The position numbers and the translations under genes are program-made. Source: Amaranthus tricolor (lineage: Eukaryota; Streptophyta; Magnoliopsida; Caryophyllales; Amaranthaceae). Taken from it: 64,000 nucleotides of DNA. The notes beneath the pieces are model-generated. The model had not been told where the DNA came from. It did not search any database and saw nothing but the letters and a program-made list of their open reading frames with translations. This document shows, in pieces, positions 11,757-23,260 of the stretch. The DNA is taken from positions 8,299,485 to 8,363,484 of the forward strand of contig NC_080058.1 of the NCBI RefSeq assembly GCF_026212465.1, in the 5' to 3' direction. Within the stretch, counting starts at the first letter, position 1; every line of letters begins with the position of its first letter.

Positions 11757-11764
11757 TTATAAAT
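11757..11764 (-). promoter_or_regulatory. Candidate TATA box of the pectin methylesterase gene
   Basis: ATTTATAA on the minus strand, about 80 bp upstream of the ATG at 11677. The spacing suits a short 5' leader; no transcript data support it. Confidence 0.35.
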
Positions 11765-12150
11765 TGGGTGTAAGAAATTAATTTAATATTTAAAAAAGGG
11801 ATTTATTAAGGAAAGGAAATTTTCACAACTAGAGAAAATGTTGGCTTAAAAGTTTCCAAAGCTTTAATGGCATTGATAATGGTTGTCTTAATGAACCAAA
11901 TTTGGATTTGTCTAACATGGGGTTTTTCCTCCACAGCTATTTTGATCAGATTCTAATTTTGGGTATTTTATTCCATTAATATTGGCAAAATATCAGGAAA
12001 TATATATGTTTTGGTATAGATCATGTGTGTGCTAGATTTTCTAGCAGGAAATAGAAAATCAGATTTTTTTTTGTCTTTGAAGATATGATATTAATTTATA
12101 TATTTTCCTAAAAATAGGAGTATATAATTAAAATGCTGCATCATATATCT
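11765..12150. other. Upstream region of the pectin methylesterase gene
   Basis: AT-rich sequence with no gene and no clear repeat; presumably the distal promoter of the minus-strand pectin methylesterase. Confidence 0.4.
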
Positions 12151-12955
12151 TGTTAAAGCAAGTGCCAATAATCTTAATGATGACGTTAACTTTGAACAAT
12201 TAATCGAACATGTTTTGTCTTGTACTTTGGAGAGGATTGATAAAGATGTATCGTATACGGGTGGTTTAAGGTTTAGATCGTTTGATGTCGTTGCTTGGTC
12301 GAAGCAACAAAAAAAAAGGAAATCTGAAGCTCCCTCGACCTGATGTGGGGTCGCTCGACCGGTCAAGCGGAAGTGTGCTGGTCGAGCGAAATGTGCTGAA
12401 TAAGACAGTAGCTTCACTGGAAGCTCGCTCGACCGAGCGATGTAGTGGCTCGATCAAATGGTAGTCGAGCAGTCAATATTGGATTCCGTTTTGGTCAAAA
12501 TTTGTAGTGATTATGCAATAAGTTGGTGCATTACTCTATTGTTTGTTGTAATGTTTATTGCATAGTTAATTAGAGTGTTAATTGTGCTTTATGGTGAGTA
12601 ATTGAGAGTGTCTAAAAATGATACTCACCTTTCAGTATAAAAGGGCGTATCATTCATAGAACAAAGATCACCACAAACACACGTATTGTTGAGAGGGCTA
12701 TTGCATTGTTAGAAACTTGAGAGTGTTCCTACTTTACTTTAGTATTTGTGATCTTGATAAATTGTTCTCAAGATAAGGAGAGACTTATTACATTGTAATT
12801 GTTGAATTTCAATCTAATAAAACTACATTTAAGGGGAGGTATCCAAGATACCACATAAATACTTGTGTTCGTATTTTGCTTTAATTCTCATATTGTTTTT
12901 CTTAGTTGAATCTCGTAGAGACTTTCATTTCATATCCTATTCTGAATTTAGTTAT
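12151..12955 (+). mobile_element. LTR-like repeat, plus-oriented copy of an inverted pair
   Basis: It begins TGTTAAAGCAAGTGCCAAT and includes GC-rich GCTCGACCGGTC words (12330-12470), a TATAAAAGGG box near 12639, AATAAAACT near 12818 and a TTTAAGGGGAGGTATCC stretch near 12830. This reads like an LTR with promoter and poly(A) signal. A diverged copy lies in opposite orientation at 13590-14457. No gag/pol and no matched flanking duplication were found, so it may be a solo LTR. Confidence 0.55.
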
Positions 12956-13589
12956 TAATGCCCACAAAAAAACCGAAAAATTCAAGTTCTATCTAATTAA
13001 GCCAATGCATCTTAAGCCTTGCCTAACGTTTTTTTTTTTTTTTTTTTTTTTTTTGTTCTTAAAGACTTGCATTGGGACCTCTATACTTAATTTCTTATGT
13101 TGAAGTTACAGACTTACATACCATCCCCAAGGAATAATTTTTCTAAGTTAAAATACGCGCTACATTCAAGATCTTTTAATCAAACACAAAATGAATAACT
13201 TCAAACTGGTAGCCACTTCTCTTCCAACTTAACCACCCCCACCTAGAATTCCTGGCAGTTTGGCGCAACCTTAGATAACGTGGACCGGATCGGACTAGAC
13301 TTAAGCAAATATAAGTTGGATTGGATAAGAATCTTTTAAATTTACTATGAACTTTATATGGGCCGGGTTTTGGAGGGCTGGTTCGGTCCGACCCAGTCCG
13401 ACCCGTTTTTATTATTAAAAATTATTATAATCCCATTGATCAATTTACAATAATTAATTTATCATTATAATAAATATCGTAGAAACGTTAATAATCGTCA
13501 TTGACATTCATTTATTATAATTAAATTCTCCATCCATTATGCTATTTAAAAGGCCCGTTTCGACTCTTCTTAAGCTCGTTTATAGCTCG
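12956..13589. other. Spacer between the inverted LTR-like repeats
   Basis: It holds a T homopolymer at about 13029-13054 and, at 13280-13410, GGACCGGATCGGAC / GGGCCGGGTT / CCGACCCAGTCCGACCC words typical of hAT MITE remnants. No coding sequence is visible. Confidence 0.4.
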
Positions 13590-14457
13590 CTTCATTTTAA
13601 TTACACAATGAAACGAAAGCCTAATGAGGTTCAACAATGAAAAACAAAATAAAAATTAAATGCAAAAATGAACACAAGTGTTTATGAGGTACTTGGATAC
13701 CGCCCCCTCAAATGTAGTTTTATTATATTGAATTCAACAAGTACAAGTATAATAAACCTTCCCTTATCTTGAGAAAAATTCTCTAAAAATAACAAAATGC
13801 TAATACTATGATGAGCACTTTAAAGTTTCAACAAAATATAGTTCTCTTAACAATATGTGTTTTTGTTGTGATTTGTTTTATGAATGATACTCCCTTGTAT
13901 AGAGGAAGGTGAATATAATTCTTAAAACCACACATTCAATCACCTTAACTCATATTTACATCCACAATTAACTATGACAATTAACATAGTAATAAAAGAA
14001 CACATTAAACAAGCATTAAACAAGGAATGCATAGCACCCCTTTAATGCCATTCAACCAACGAAATTGACTGGGATAGAATCCAAGGAACAGTGTTTGAAC
14101 AAGCTAACCCATTGCGCTCGAATGAGTACTAACTTCGGAAAGCTATTGATCTCCCCTGCATTAGCTGCTCGAACGAGCGCTTGCTCAAGCAGTCCCTCTG
14201 ACTTCGATTTCTTTGTTGCCTCATTCAAGCAATGTCCAAGCCATGCCTTGACTCGTTCAAGGCACGGTTCGCACTTCACACCTCTAGTGAAGCTTCATTT
14301 TCCCTACGTTAACCACCTCATCGATCATTCCAAATTTTAAACCGTTCACATACGACACATTCTTATCATTCCTCTCCAAAGTACAAGACAAAGCATATGT
14401 TCGATTAAGTGTTTAAAGTTAACGTCATTGTTATGAATATTGGCACTTGCTTTAACA
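13590..14457 (-). mobile_element. LTR-like repeat, minus-oriented copy of an inverted pair
   Basis: On the minus strand it begins TGTTAAAGCAAGTGCCAAT at 14457 and follows the copy at 12151 through the GTACTTTGGAGAGGA, AACGAGCG-type, ATACAAGGGAGTATC and ATTTGAGGGGGCGGTATCC blocks to about 13600. The two copies are clearly diverged, so this is not a recent inversion. Short ORFs inside (for example 14052-14340) are not genes. Confidence 0.55.
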
Positions 14458-14464
14458 GACAAAT

Positions 14465-14605
14465 TGTTCTGAGAGATGGTCTCTTCGAGAGACATATCAA
14501 ATGTATGGGTTAAATTTCCCAATTAATACAAATTAAACAGGAAAAAAGAATGTGGACTTCTTATTTTGAGGTCGTCTCTTTGAAAAATGGTCTCTCACAA
14601 GAGTA
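14465..14605. mobile_element. Small MITE with GAGA-rich inverted ends
   Basis: Left end CTGAGAGATGGTCTCTTCGA and, on the other strand, right end CTTGTGAGAGACCATTTTTC form an imperfect inverted repeat around about 90 bp. Related AGACGG/GAGACG words appear near 15250-15370 and 33060. No coding capacity. Confidence 0.4.
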
Positions 14606-14804
14606 GCAGTTTTAATTATAGTAGAACCCGTTTATGGTCCGACTCATTTTCAACTCGATCCTTACAAAATCCTTCTAAAAATGGGTCGTATAAGGGCTCA
14701 AAATAGGGTTCCGACCCATTGAACACCCTTATATGCAGCGCCCCACTCATGATCATCTCCCATTACTCCATCATCTTCTCTGCTACCTAGATGTATGGTA
14801 CGCT

Positions 14805-15035
14805 ACACATGGTATCAAATGTCAATATGACGGAAGGTAACGAGTTTAAATCTTATTAACCTCTCATTATTAAAGTGGAATATTTAGTGTTATACATGTA
14901 TAAGGAGGAATGTGTTGGTATATTGCATCCATACTTTTAGCCCAAACAACCCTCGTGTGAGGGACGTGTTAAATTATTTAGATATCTTGGGGGTCTTAAC
15001 CATTAGCTTAAATTTTTTGTTTACTTGGTTCCTTA
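14805..15035 (+). repeat. SINE-like repeat, plus-oriented copy
   Basis: It contains GGTATCAAATGTCAATATGA, AAAGTGGAATATTTAG, TTGCATCCATACTTTTAGCC, CCCTCGTGTGAGGG and CTTGGTTCCTTA in the same order as the other SINE-like copies, but in the opposite orientation to those at 9.2, 11.0 and 31.3 kb. The tRNA-like head and TTGG-rich tail suggest a tRNA-related SINE. Confidence 0.5.
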
Positions 15036-15394
15036 TTCTTTGTTTATTCCTTTGAAATTGCCAAATTGTTGTTTTTTGTCCGTTTGTTTTTCTTACACTG
15101 TTAAATTATTTAATTCTTTTTCTTGGTCATATTTTTTACAATTTAATTTGCTAAATTATAAGAATGTATATATAGTGATCATTTGTAACTTTAAAGTGAT
15201 CAATTAGAGAAATGAGCTGACTATATAAGCTCGTCTATAATGAGAATGTCTCATTCAAGACAAACTGAAGATCATTAGATGGTGAGACGGGTTTAAAGTG
15301 ACTCTTTAAACAATTAAAATGGGTTTTTAAAGAATTAAGTGGGTTATTTAATACAAATTAGGATTGTCTCACAATGATTTGTGGTATTGATCAC

Positions 15395-15615
15395 TTTAGC
15401 GTTGAAATCGAAGACTTTTAAATAATTGATCAATTTAAGTTTATAAATTTGAAAGTAGAAATTTATCATTTTAATGTCAAATTTTATCAATTTTAGGTCA
15501 AAATTGAAATTTTTTATTTAATTGATCTATTTAAGGTTTACTTTAATTTGAAATTGATCACTTTAATGTCAAAATTGATACCTTTAAGATCAAAATTAAA
15601 TTTTTATTTTTAAAT
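15395..15615. repeat. Degenerate TCAAAATTGAT/AATTGATCACTTTAA array
   Basis: Irregular repeats of AATTGATCACTTTAATGTC and GGTCAAAATTGA, of the same type as at 4.4-5.1 kb and 46.0-46.15 kb. No gene. Confidence 0.45.
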
Positions 15616-15789
15616 TTTGAATATTAAGTTATTTTTATTTCTAAATTTAAGCTTTTGGGCCGGCTAATTATAACGTTCCAGTATGAGGTGATCTCTCCCT
15701 AAGTTTTTGCATTGTTAATATTGAGCTTGGACAAAAAGAATAGGCCTCAACAAAAATGGGCCAAAATTCATTTCTTCTATGGATAAGGA

Positions 15790-16270
15790 ATTTAAGAAAA
15801 TGAATTTAAGAATGATTGAAATAAATAAACAGTTTTAACAAAAAAAATCAAACAACGAGCTTCGAAAAAATTTAATTTAAAAAATAAGCGTCTTTATGTC
15901 CGAATCTAAGATCAGGTATACTCGTTGTTACTAACAGCAAACAAAAGGGAGACAATGTCATAACGTTGGGATGGACAAAAAAATAAAAACATACTAACAG
16001 CGATCAAACATGATTTCAATTGTTTTGTCTCTTTCAACGTTATAACATTGTCTTCTTTTGTTCACTTTTAGTAACAGTGCACAAAGAATTTTGACTTTTT
16101 TGACCAGCTACTTTGTTCGCTATTAGTAACAACGAACATACCTGACCTTAGACTCGGAGATAGATATGCTTATTTTTAGACTTTAGCTTCCCCGAAGCTC
16201 ATTTTTTGATTTTTTTTTTGTCAAAATTGCTTATTTGTTTCAAATTGTCAGAATTTCACAACAAATTATT
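15790..16270. mobile_element. Foldback MITE with about 200-bp inverted arms
   Basis: Left arm (about 15800-15990) and right arm (about 16060-16265) are reverse complements in blocks: AAACAACGAGCTTCG against AATGAGCTTCGGGG, AATCTAAGATCAGGTATACT against GTCTAAGGTCAGGTATGTT, GTTGTTACTAACAGC, and ACAATGTCATAACGTTG. Internal CTTTGTTCGCT-type palindromic words link it to the element at 29.6-30.0 kb. No ORF; target duplication unresolved. Confidence 0.65.
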
Positions 16271-17559
16271 GTAAGGCATTTTTATTGGTCCCTCTCATTG
16301 TGTCGTCTATCTTTGTAATATTTTTACTTCTTCACTTCATCACTCTAATATCTAGCTAACATTTTTACTTCTTGAATTAAATTTGGTTTGGTTTTGTTTT
16401 ATGAAAAAATCAAACTGCAAATAAAACTTTCACCCCTAGTTAGTAAAACAAGATAATCAAAATTTAACTAAATTGCTGATAAGTTTTATGCAATTAATTA
16501 CTCTCTATTTGACATAATTCGCATTATTTTTCTTTTTATCTATCCTATAAATTTTACTCTATTTTTTGGGTATAACACGTATTTTTTTAATTCTCATTCA
16601 ACTTAACTTTTTGTTTCACTAACATATTTCTCTTACTTTTCCGCAAGTATATCATTTCATCACTTTTCCTATTTTCTTAATTACACAATATTTATACTTG
16701 GGGTTAAAATCTCATAGATAATGGGGTGTTGAATCTAAAATAAATTTATCTAAGTACACAAGTGACAAGAGTATCTATCTATCAAATATCAATGTCAAGT
16801 ACTTCTATTATCAATTTATAATCCTTTGTAGTACTTATGTTCCACGAAATTCATCAAATTATCTTTTTAATTAATCTTATAAAATAAGCTTTTTTTTTTT
16901 TTTTTGTTTTTAATCGTAATTTACATTTCTTTCTTTAATATTTATGCACAAGTTTAATTTATTTTTATATTATCCCCATCTTTCTCCCATATTTCTATAG
17001 AAAATAAAGTTCCTTTATCATTTCTTTTCTTTTTTCCTTGATTTATAAAAGTAAGTACAAAAGATATAATTGGGGCTAATTTTTGGTGTATAGGAGTAAA
17101 ACTATAAAGCCATTCCTCTTCGTTGACAAAGTGGAACAAGGAAATAGGCATTCAAAAGTTATTGGAACAAGGACAACTGACGTGGCATTTTCTTTTTAAT
17201 TTTTTCTTCTTTTAATTTTTTTTGATAATGACTTTAGTACTAAAATTATTCAGCTGAACCTGAACCCGAACCCTTAAGGCCTTGCAAGCAACTATAGATC
17301 AGCATATAGATTCCTTTTTTCTCTTTTTCTTTTCTTTGTTGCCTACTTTTAGAGTACATAAATTTTGAGTGGTGAAAGAGCGGAGAAAAATTAACTTTTT
17401 AATTTATAAAGAAAATATTTGTCAAAAGTGAAAATACTTTTCGATTGAAGCTATTCATTATAAATTTTGTGTCAAAATAACTTAAATTTTTTTAATAATA
17501 TTCATGTAATACTCTTCCTTCAATGAAAAACCTTGTAATAGAGTTTTAATAACAAATAG
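16271..17559. other. AT-rich intergenic sequence, nothing recognised
   Basis: A T homopolymer sits at about 16890-16905. A 65-codon open frame on the minus strand at 16954-17151 has no recognisable motif and no supporting splice or promoter context. Confidence 0.5.
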
Positions 17560-17837
17560 TTAATTGACTTTGTTTAGAGCCTATTCTCTTCATCTAATCA
17601 ATTAAGGTTTAAATTTATTACGGTCAGTTCTCATTTGGTCTAATGATATAGACTTGTCTGATCAGATTAGGTTCAATCTGGTCTAATCACATTTAATTAA
17701 GTTTGATATTGATTGATTTGATTAGGTCTAATCTGATTTGATTTGATTTAGTATAAGTTATCTGATTAACTCTAGTTTGATTTGATCTAATCTTGTTTAG
17801 TTTAATTTAATTTAATTTGATTTAGTCTGGTCTGGTA
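17560..17837. repeat. Degenerate TCTGATTTGATTTGGTCTAA-type repeat
   Basis: Words such as TCTAATCTGATTTGATTTG, TCTGGTCTAATC and TTTAGTTTAATTTAATTTG recur without strict period. The same style resumes at 24210-24300, beyond the nested transposon, so this array was the original target of the insertion. Confidence 0.5.
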
Positions 17838-18689
17838 TAGGGATGGTCATAGATCCAAAACCCTATTGTACCCACCTCAAACTCACTCCTATTTTTAGGG
17901 TTTGGGTCTAATTTTTGAGACCCGGCGGATCTGAGCCCGATTTTGGTCGACTATATAAATGGGTATGAGTGTAAGTCTAGGGTCTTTAGACCTAGACTCA
18001 ACCTAGACCCTCTCTCTGGATCCATTTAAAACTCAGACCCGCTAGATCTATGTCAAACCTGTCAGGCGTCAGACCCACTCTGGAACCAAGCCCAACCTAT
18101 GATTGATGTGCAAATTTTAATTAACCGCAAGTGCACGGTGTACGTGTAGATGCGGGTCGAACACGAAGAAGCTAAGACATAAAACTTGCTAATTTCTACT
18201 AATTATATTGCTTAGAGAGAAAAATATGTGGTTGGTTGTTTTCTAAAAAACTAATAATGCAATGAAAATGTGGGTTTAAACTATATGATGAAAAGATCTA
18301 GGGTGTCGGGAATCCCCTAAAGTTTTATATGATCAAATTCTCATTAGTGTCTATGAAATGTCAGATTAATTACGTAGTTAAACATGATCTAGTTAATCTC
18401 AAACTCTCGCTCTGTTGATTAACTATTAGATTTAGACTCTATTAATTCAATTCTCACACGCTAGTTTTATTAAACAAATTAATAAGAATTTAACTAAAAT
18501 TTACCCTAAAGCAAAGTCGATCCCAATCTTACACGCTAGTTCTATTGACTAGTCTGACAAAGCTTGTTTAATTTAGGGTTATTAGCACAATTTAACCACT
18601 TTAATCCTAATTTCATGGACACATTCAAAAATCAAATCATTGTTGACTTATAGATTCAAACCCTAACCCTAGAAAATGAATCTACTCAC

Positions 18690-19472
18690 TAGACCTGATC
18701 ATGGACGGCCCGGCCCAACCCAGCCCGAAAAAGTGAGGGTTTGGGTACCAAAATATGGCCCGATGGGCAGGTTTGGACAGAAAATAAGTGGCCCGAATTT
18801 TTTGAGACGGGTTTGGAATTGGCGTTTGGCCCACGGTCCGGCCCGAAAAGTCATGGGTTTTGGCACTTGCATTAACATTATTGATATCATTTAATATTGT
18901 TCTAGGTCCGTCCCAATTGAAATAATTGCTTTACATAATTAAATTTTATTCTCATTAATTTTCTTTGGTGCTATTTATATTATGAAAAAATTGCCTCTGT
19001 TAGATTGCTTAAAGATTGGCGTAATAATTTCAAATAATTAATGTACTTAGTTTTTCTTTTCAGTTTGTTACTTTTTTCCAGAATATTTTTTAGATTGTTA
19101 ATCTGATTTGCTGCCATATTTCTATACGAAAACAATAAACTTTTTATGTAGTAATGTTAAACTACATGCTCCTATATGAAATAATTAAAACCGTTAGTAC
19201 ATGTACTGAAATATTGGAAAATAACATCTTAATTAATTTTAAAGTAGACAAATACAATTCCGTTTCAAAGAATTTAAAATGTTTGAGCTAATATATTAGA
19301 GTTGTATAATAAAATAAACAAAATATTATAATGTATAAATAATATGTAACATAGGCCCGCAAGCCCGCATATTACGGGTTTAGGCAGGAACTTTTAGGCT
19401 CGCACTTCGGCCCGGCCCGCATCAACGGGCTGTTTTTCCCATCTGGCCCAGCCCGGTGTTTGATCAGGTCTA
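18690..19472. mobile_element. hAT-like MITE (inner), inserted in the 3' LTR
   Basis: A 783-bp element with terminal inverted repeats TAGACCTGATCA, extended imperfectly into GGCCCGGCCC-rich sequence at both ends. It is flanked by a perfect 8-bp duplication CTACTCAC (18682-18689 and 19473-19480). The 8-bp duplication and TAG start fit the hAT superfamily. No transposase ORF. The perfect duplication suggests it is the youngest insertion of the nest. Confidence 0.85.
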
Positions 19473-22141
19473 CTACTCACTAATCATGGTAAAAGCAATA
19501 AAAACAAACTCTAGGATGATACTAGACATGACTAAGAAAGAATGAAATAAATGACAAATTCAAGAAAATCAATAATTAAATACCAAGAACACCACAATTA
19601 AATCAAAAAGCAATAATTGAAGAACAAAAAACTAATTATTATTGAAGAAAGATTATTAACAAAAGTTAAAGTTTACTAAAGAAAGATTAAAACTAATACA
19701 AGGAATTAAATACTAAGAAAATTAAATAATAGAGGAAACTTACAATACTTGAAGGAAGATTAATGATGAAAGACTAAATTAAAAGCTTAAAATTAAATGT
19801 AAACTAAAGAATAATTAGGTCTAATAGAATAAAGAAGGTGAGAAGAAGAGGAGGAAGGAGCCCCCCAAAGGAGACTTAACCCTAACTACTCAAAGCTAAT
19901 GAATGTTTAAGGAATCTATCGCTTAAAATAAATCCCGTGCAGCCCAGAAGTGAATCAGCCGAGTCGACTTTCTAAAATGTTGCATTGTCGCCGAGTCAGC
20001 TTTGGGCGCTGGAAAATTTCAGCAACTTTAAACAGTCGTCGTTTCTTGCTCGATTTTCAGAATTGGACATATAGTATACCGTTGGAAAGCCCTTGAAATC
20101 TAATTTCCAATGTCGTAAACCTTGTATTAATGAGATCTTCTTATCAAAAGTTATGACCAAAAGAGTAAACATGTATCAAATTTCACCTCAAAACTTTTGC
20201 CTTATAAACACACTTTTACTCTTTTGCTCATTTTCTTAGTAGAACATCTTCACCCGAGCTAGCCCCTTAGTAAATTTCATCATCATTAAAACCATAAGAA
20301 TTATGCCTTAAACAATCAAAAACACTCAAAATCAACAAGAATAACCAAAACGAGTAAATTATCATAAATCTTCAAAATAAGCACGAAATTACTAACAACG
20401 AATATCATTAAGGAGTATAAAATGATATAAATAAGTGCAAATAATTACACTTATCAAAGTCCCACATTCTTAACCTTTGCTCGTCCTCGAGTAAATCAAG
20501 GTTGACAATGAAAACTGAAGGTTAAGACACGGTCTCCAAACCTAGTTTACTTCTTATGCCTCCCTTTCCTACGCCCCTCTAATCTTCTACTGTGACCAAG
20601 TGTTCCAAGAAAACGATACCACTTCCCCCCATACTTGTCACACTACAAACACAACAACAAAAGATGATGGAAAGTAAAGCACAACAACACCTTAAACTTC
20701 AACCTCCTTATAATTCCTAGGGACAATGAATATGAAATAATTCTACACTTATTCCTCCAATGTGGCCTACCCATATACCTACCTTATGAGATATAAAAAA
20801 TTTAAAATCTCTCTTTATCTCTCATTTTGCCTAGGAACTCATTTTTGGGTTTTCGTCCTAGCCACTCATTAATTTTTTTCAAGTCTCACTTGCTCACTCA
20901 CTCATGCCGCTCTTTTGCATAGGTTGCCCTTTCGAGTTTTCAACCTAGCTGGGCTTTTCTCTTTTCAAGTATGTTTTCCTATTTCAATGGACAACTTGTA
21001 GAAACTCAGCTATGAAAATCAAAGATACAATATGAATGCAAGCTAAGGTTGTACAAAAATATACAATATAGAAAACATGGGTAGCAAGAGAGTATTTAGC
21101 AACCCTTATAGAAATAGAGTCATCAATAACCCTGGATGAAGTAGATTAAAGCACAAATAGAGAATGCAAAGCTAACTAATAGACTCCAATGATGAACTAG
21201 GATAGCACTGTCAGTTGCATCATACCTCTTATAAATGAAACACCGGCTCTCCTTATGACTCCCAAAAAGTAAGAGGCTTCCTATCTTAATCTTCATTTGT
21301 TCTCATAGAATGATCTCACTTTGAGCCCATAAAAATCCCCAAACCCTTGTCGACCTCATACCCATCCCAACACACAATTCTATCATCGCAACCACAACAT
21401 AATGTACCAAAACAAACACCCAAATTCCATAACTGTAAGGCTCAAATAATGGAGTTCTTGGATCTTGCAATCCAAGAACTTCCTTTGGATCAAAGAGGAT
21501 AGAGCTTATGTTCGTTAAAATTTATAGCTCATATAACATGCAATGGTTAACAAGAGATGATGTGCGAGAATCTAAGTGAGGATGGCTAGGTGGGTCAAGG
21601 TATGACAATATAGTAGATCTAGAATATAGAGAAAGATAAGAATAGAGATAGGAATAAAAGTATACTTGCAAGCGCCGCGGCAAAGGAGGAACAATGATAA
21701 CAGTTGATGAACACTCATTCTCCTTTTACCTAGACCTCCTTCACGGGTTATTGGCTAGCATTCTCTCTCTTTTTTCCATTTTTTCTTGTTTTTTTTTCGA
21801 GGTAGGGGTAAAGAAAAAGAAAAACAAAACAAAAATTATAATAACAAAAGCAACAAAAATCCTAATCTAAGAAAGCATAAAAAACTAAACTAGGAAAGCA
21901 ATAAATCCTAAACTAAGAAAGCAGTAAAAATCTACACTAACAGGTGTAGACTCACCCCATGCTTATCAAAAGCATTTTCCTCAATGCTTAACAATGTAGT
22001 AAAGGAACAAAGACATGAAAAATAAAAGCACCCAGATAGGCGAAGTCTAATGTAAAAAGAAAAAGCTTGTTTAATGTCTATAGCTCGACTATTGTGCTCA
22101 AGATTGGACATCGAAAAAGCTCTTAGCATCTTATCGAACTC

Positions 22142-23260
22142 CTATGAAAAATTTAAACCAACACAATAAAGGTAGTTCGAAAGAAAAATAACAACAAAAA
22201 TAAAGGTGAGAGCCCTTTTCAACTTGTCAAACAGTGTAACGGCACATTCAAGAAAAACATGCACATTAATACAATTTAGCACATATGAATAATGGTCAAA
22301 GAGACTATAACAGGGGAGATTATCAATAACATAATTATCTGGAATAAAATCAGTGTTAACAAACTCTATAGTACTCTTATGAATTAAAGGTGATGATGCA
22401 ACCATAAGGCACTTTTCTTCCTCAGCTAAAAACAATTCGAGACAAGAAGAAGTCTTGAGCTCAACATCAAAAGAGTTAACCACTACTAATGTTTCATCAT
22501 CATAGACTCCATTACTATCTCTAGTGCATTTACTTCACGTTCCCAAATAGACTTGGAATAACACTCCTCATTAACAAATTTGGGATGGTCAATGGTGGAC
22601 TCAAGCTCAATGGGTGGTGAATAAATAAGGGGAGATAGGGAGACACAATCATAAGAAGTAATATCATAAGACTCAATAGCATCAGACACTAAAGACCTTA
22701 CTTCCCCATCATCAATAAACATGTTATTAATTGCAAAATTTTCACCAAGTGACTCCTCAACCTCCTCACCAACATGACTCGTATAAGATGAATTAAGATC
22801 TTTATTGCTACTGAAACATGATGCATAATCTCAACCTCTTGCTCGAAAGCTTGAGCACAAAGACTCAAAAATTCCTTTGGAAAGGTTTCAACATAAGAAT
22901 CATTAGCACAAGTCATATCCAAAGATTCATACACCATTATAGAAGGAACAATAAATGAGCTATCACAAAATAAATTAATAGGCAAGTTAGAGTTATTAAG
23001 GTTATCACCTTGTTCCATTGAAAAGTGTAACTTACTCGCATTACCCTTTGAAGAAAGGGAATCATCAAGCTTAATTGTTGTACAACTGGTTTTCTCATTG
23101 TCTATTACCATCTGATTGATAATTACTTGATTACGAGCAAGACTAGTTGATCGCTCAGCCAATTGTTCGTTCCATATTGCTAATTCCTCGATCATTATTG
23201 ATAATTGTCTACAAAGAGATTCTTGACGTTGTTCATCCTGCAAATACTGAGCAGACATAT
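22142..23260 (-). pseudogene. Broken ORF of the LARD-like element
   Basis: From an ATG near 23259 one frame runs about 190 codons to 22698. The coding sense appears to continue in other frames at 22722-22486 and 22483-22142, so at least one frameshift and one stop interrupt it. The product is rich in Asn, Ser, Glu and Asp, with a hydrophobic Ile/Phe/Val segment near the end (about 22215-22160). No gag zinc knuckle, protease, reverse transcriptase or integrase motif is visible. It may be a decayed gag or element-specific ORF. Confidence 0.4.

Noticed and set aside
12282..12464. Open frames containing GCTCGACC repeats, considered as a coding gene
   Set aside because: The same region recurs inverted at 14.1-14.3 kb in a diverged non-coding form, which fits an LTR rather than a gene.
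16954..17151. 65-codon minus-strand frame beginning MPISLFHFVNEEEW
   Set aside because: No family motif, no splice partner, AT-rich surroundings; most likely chance.
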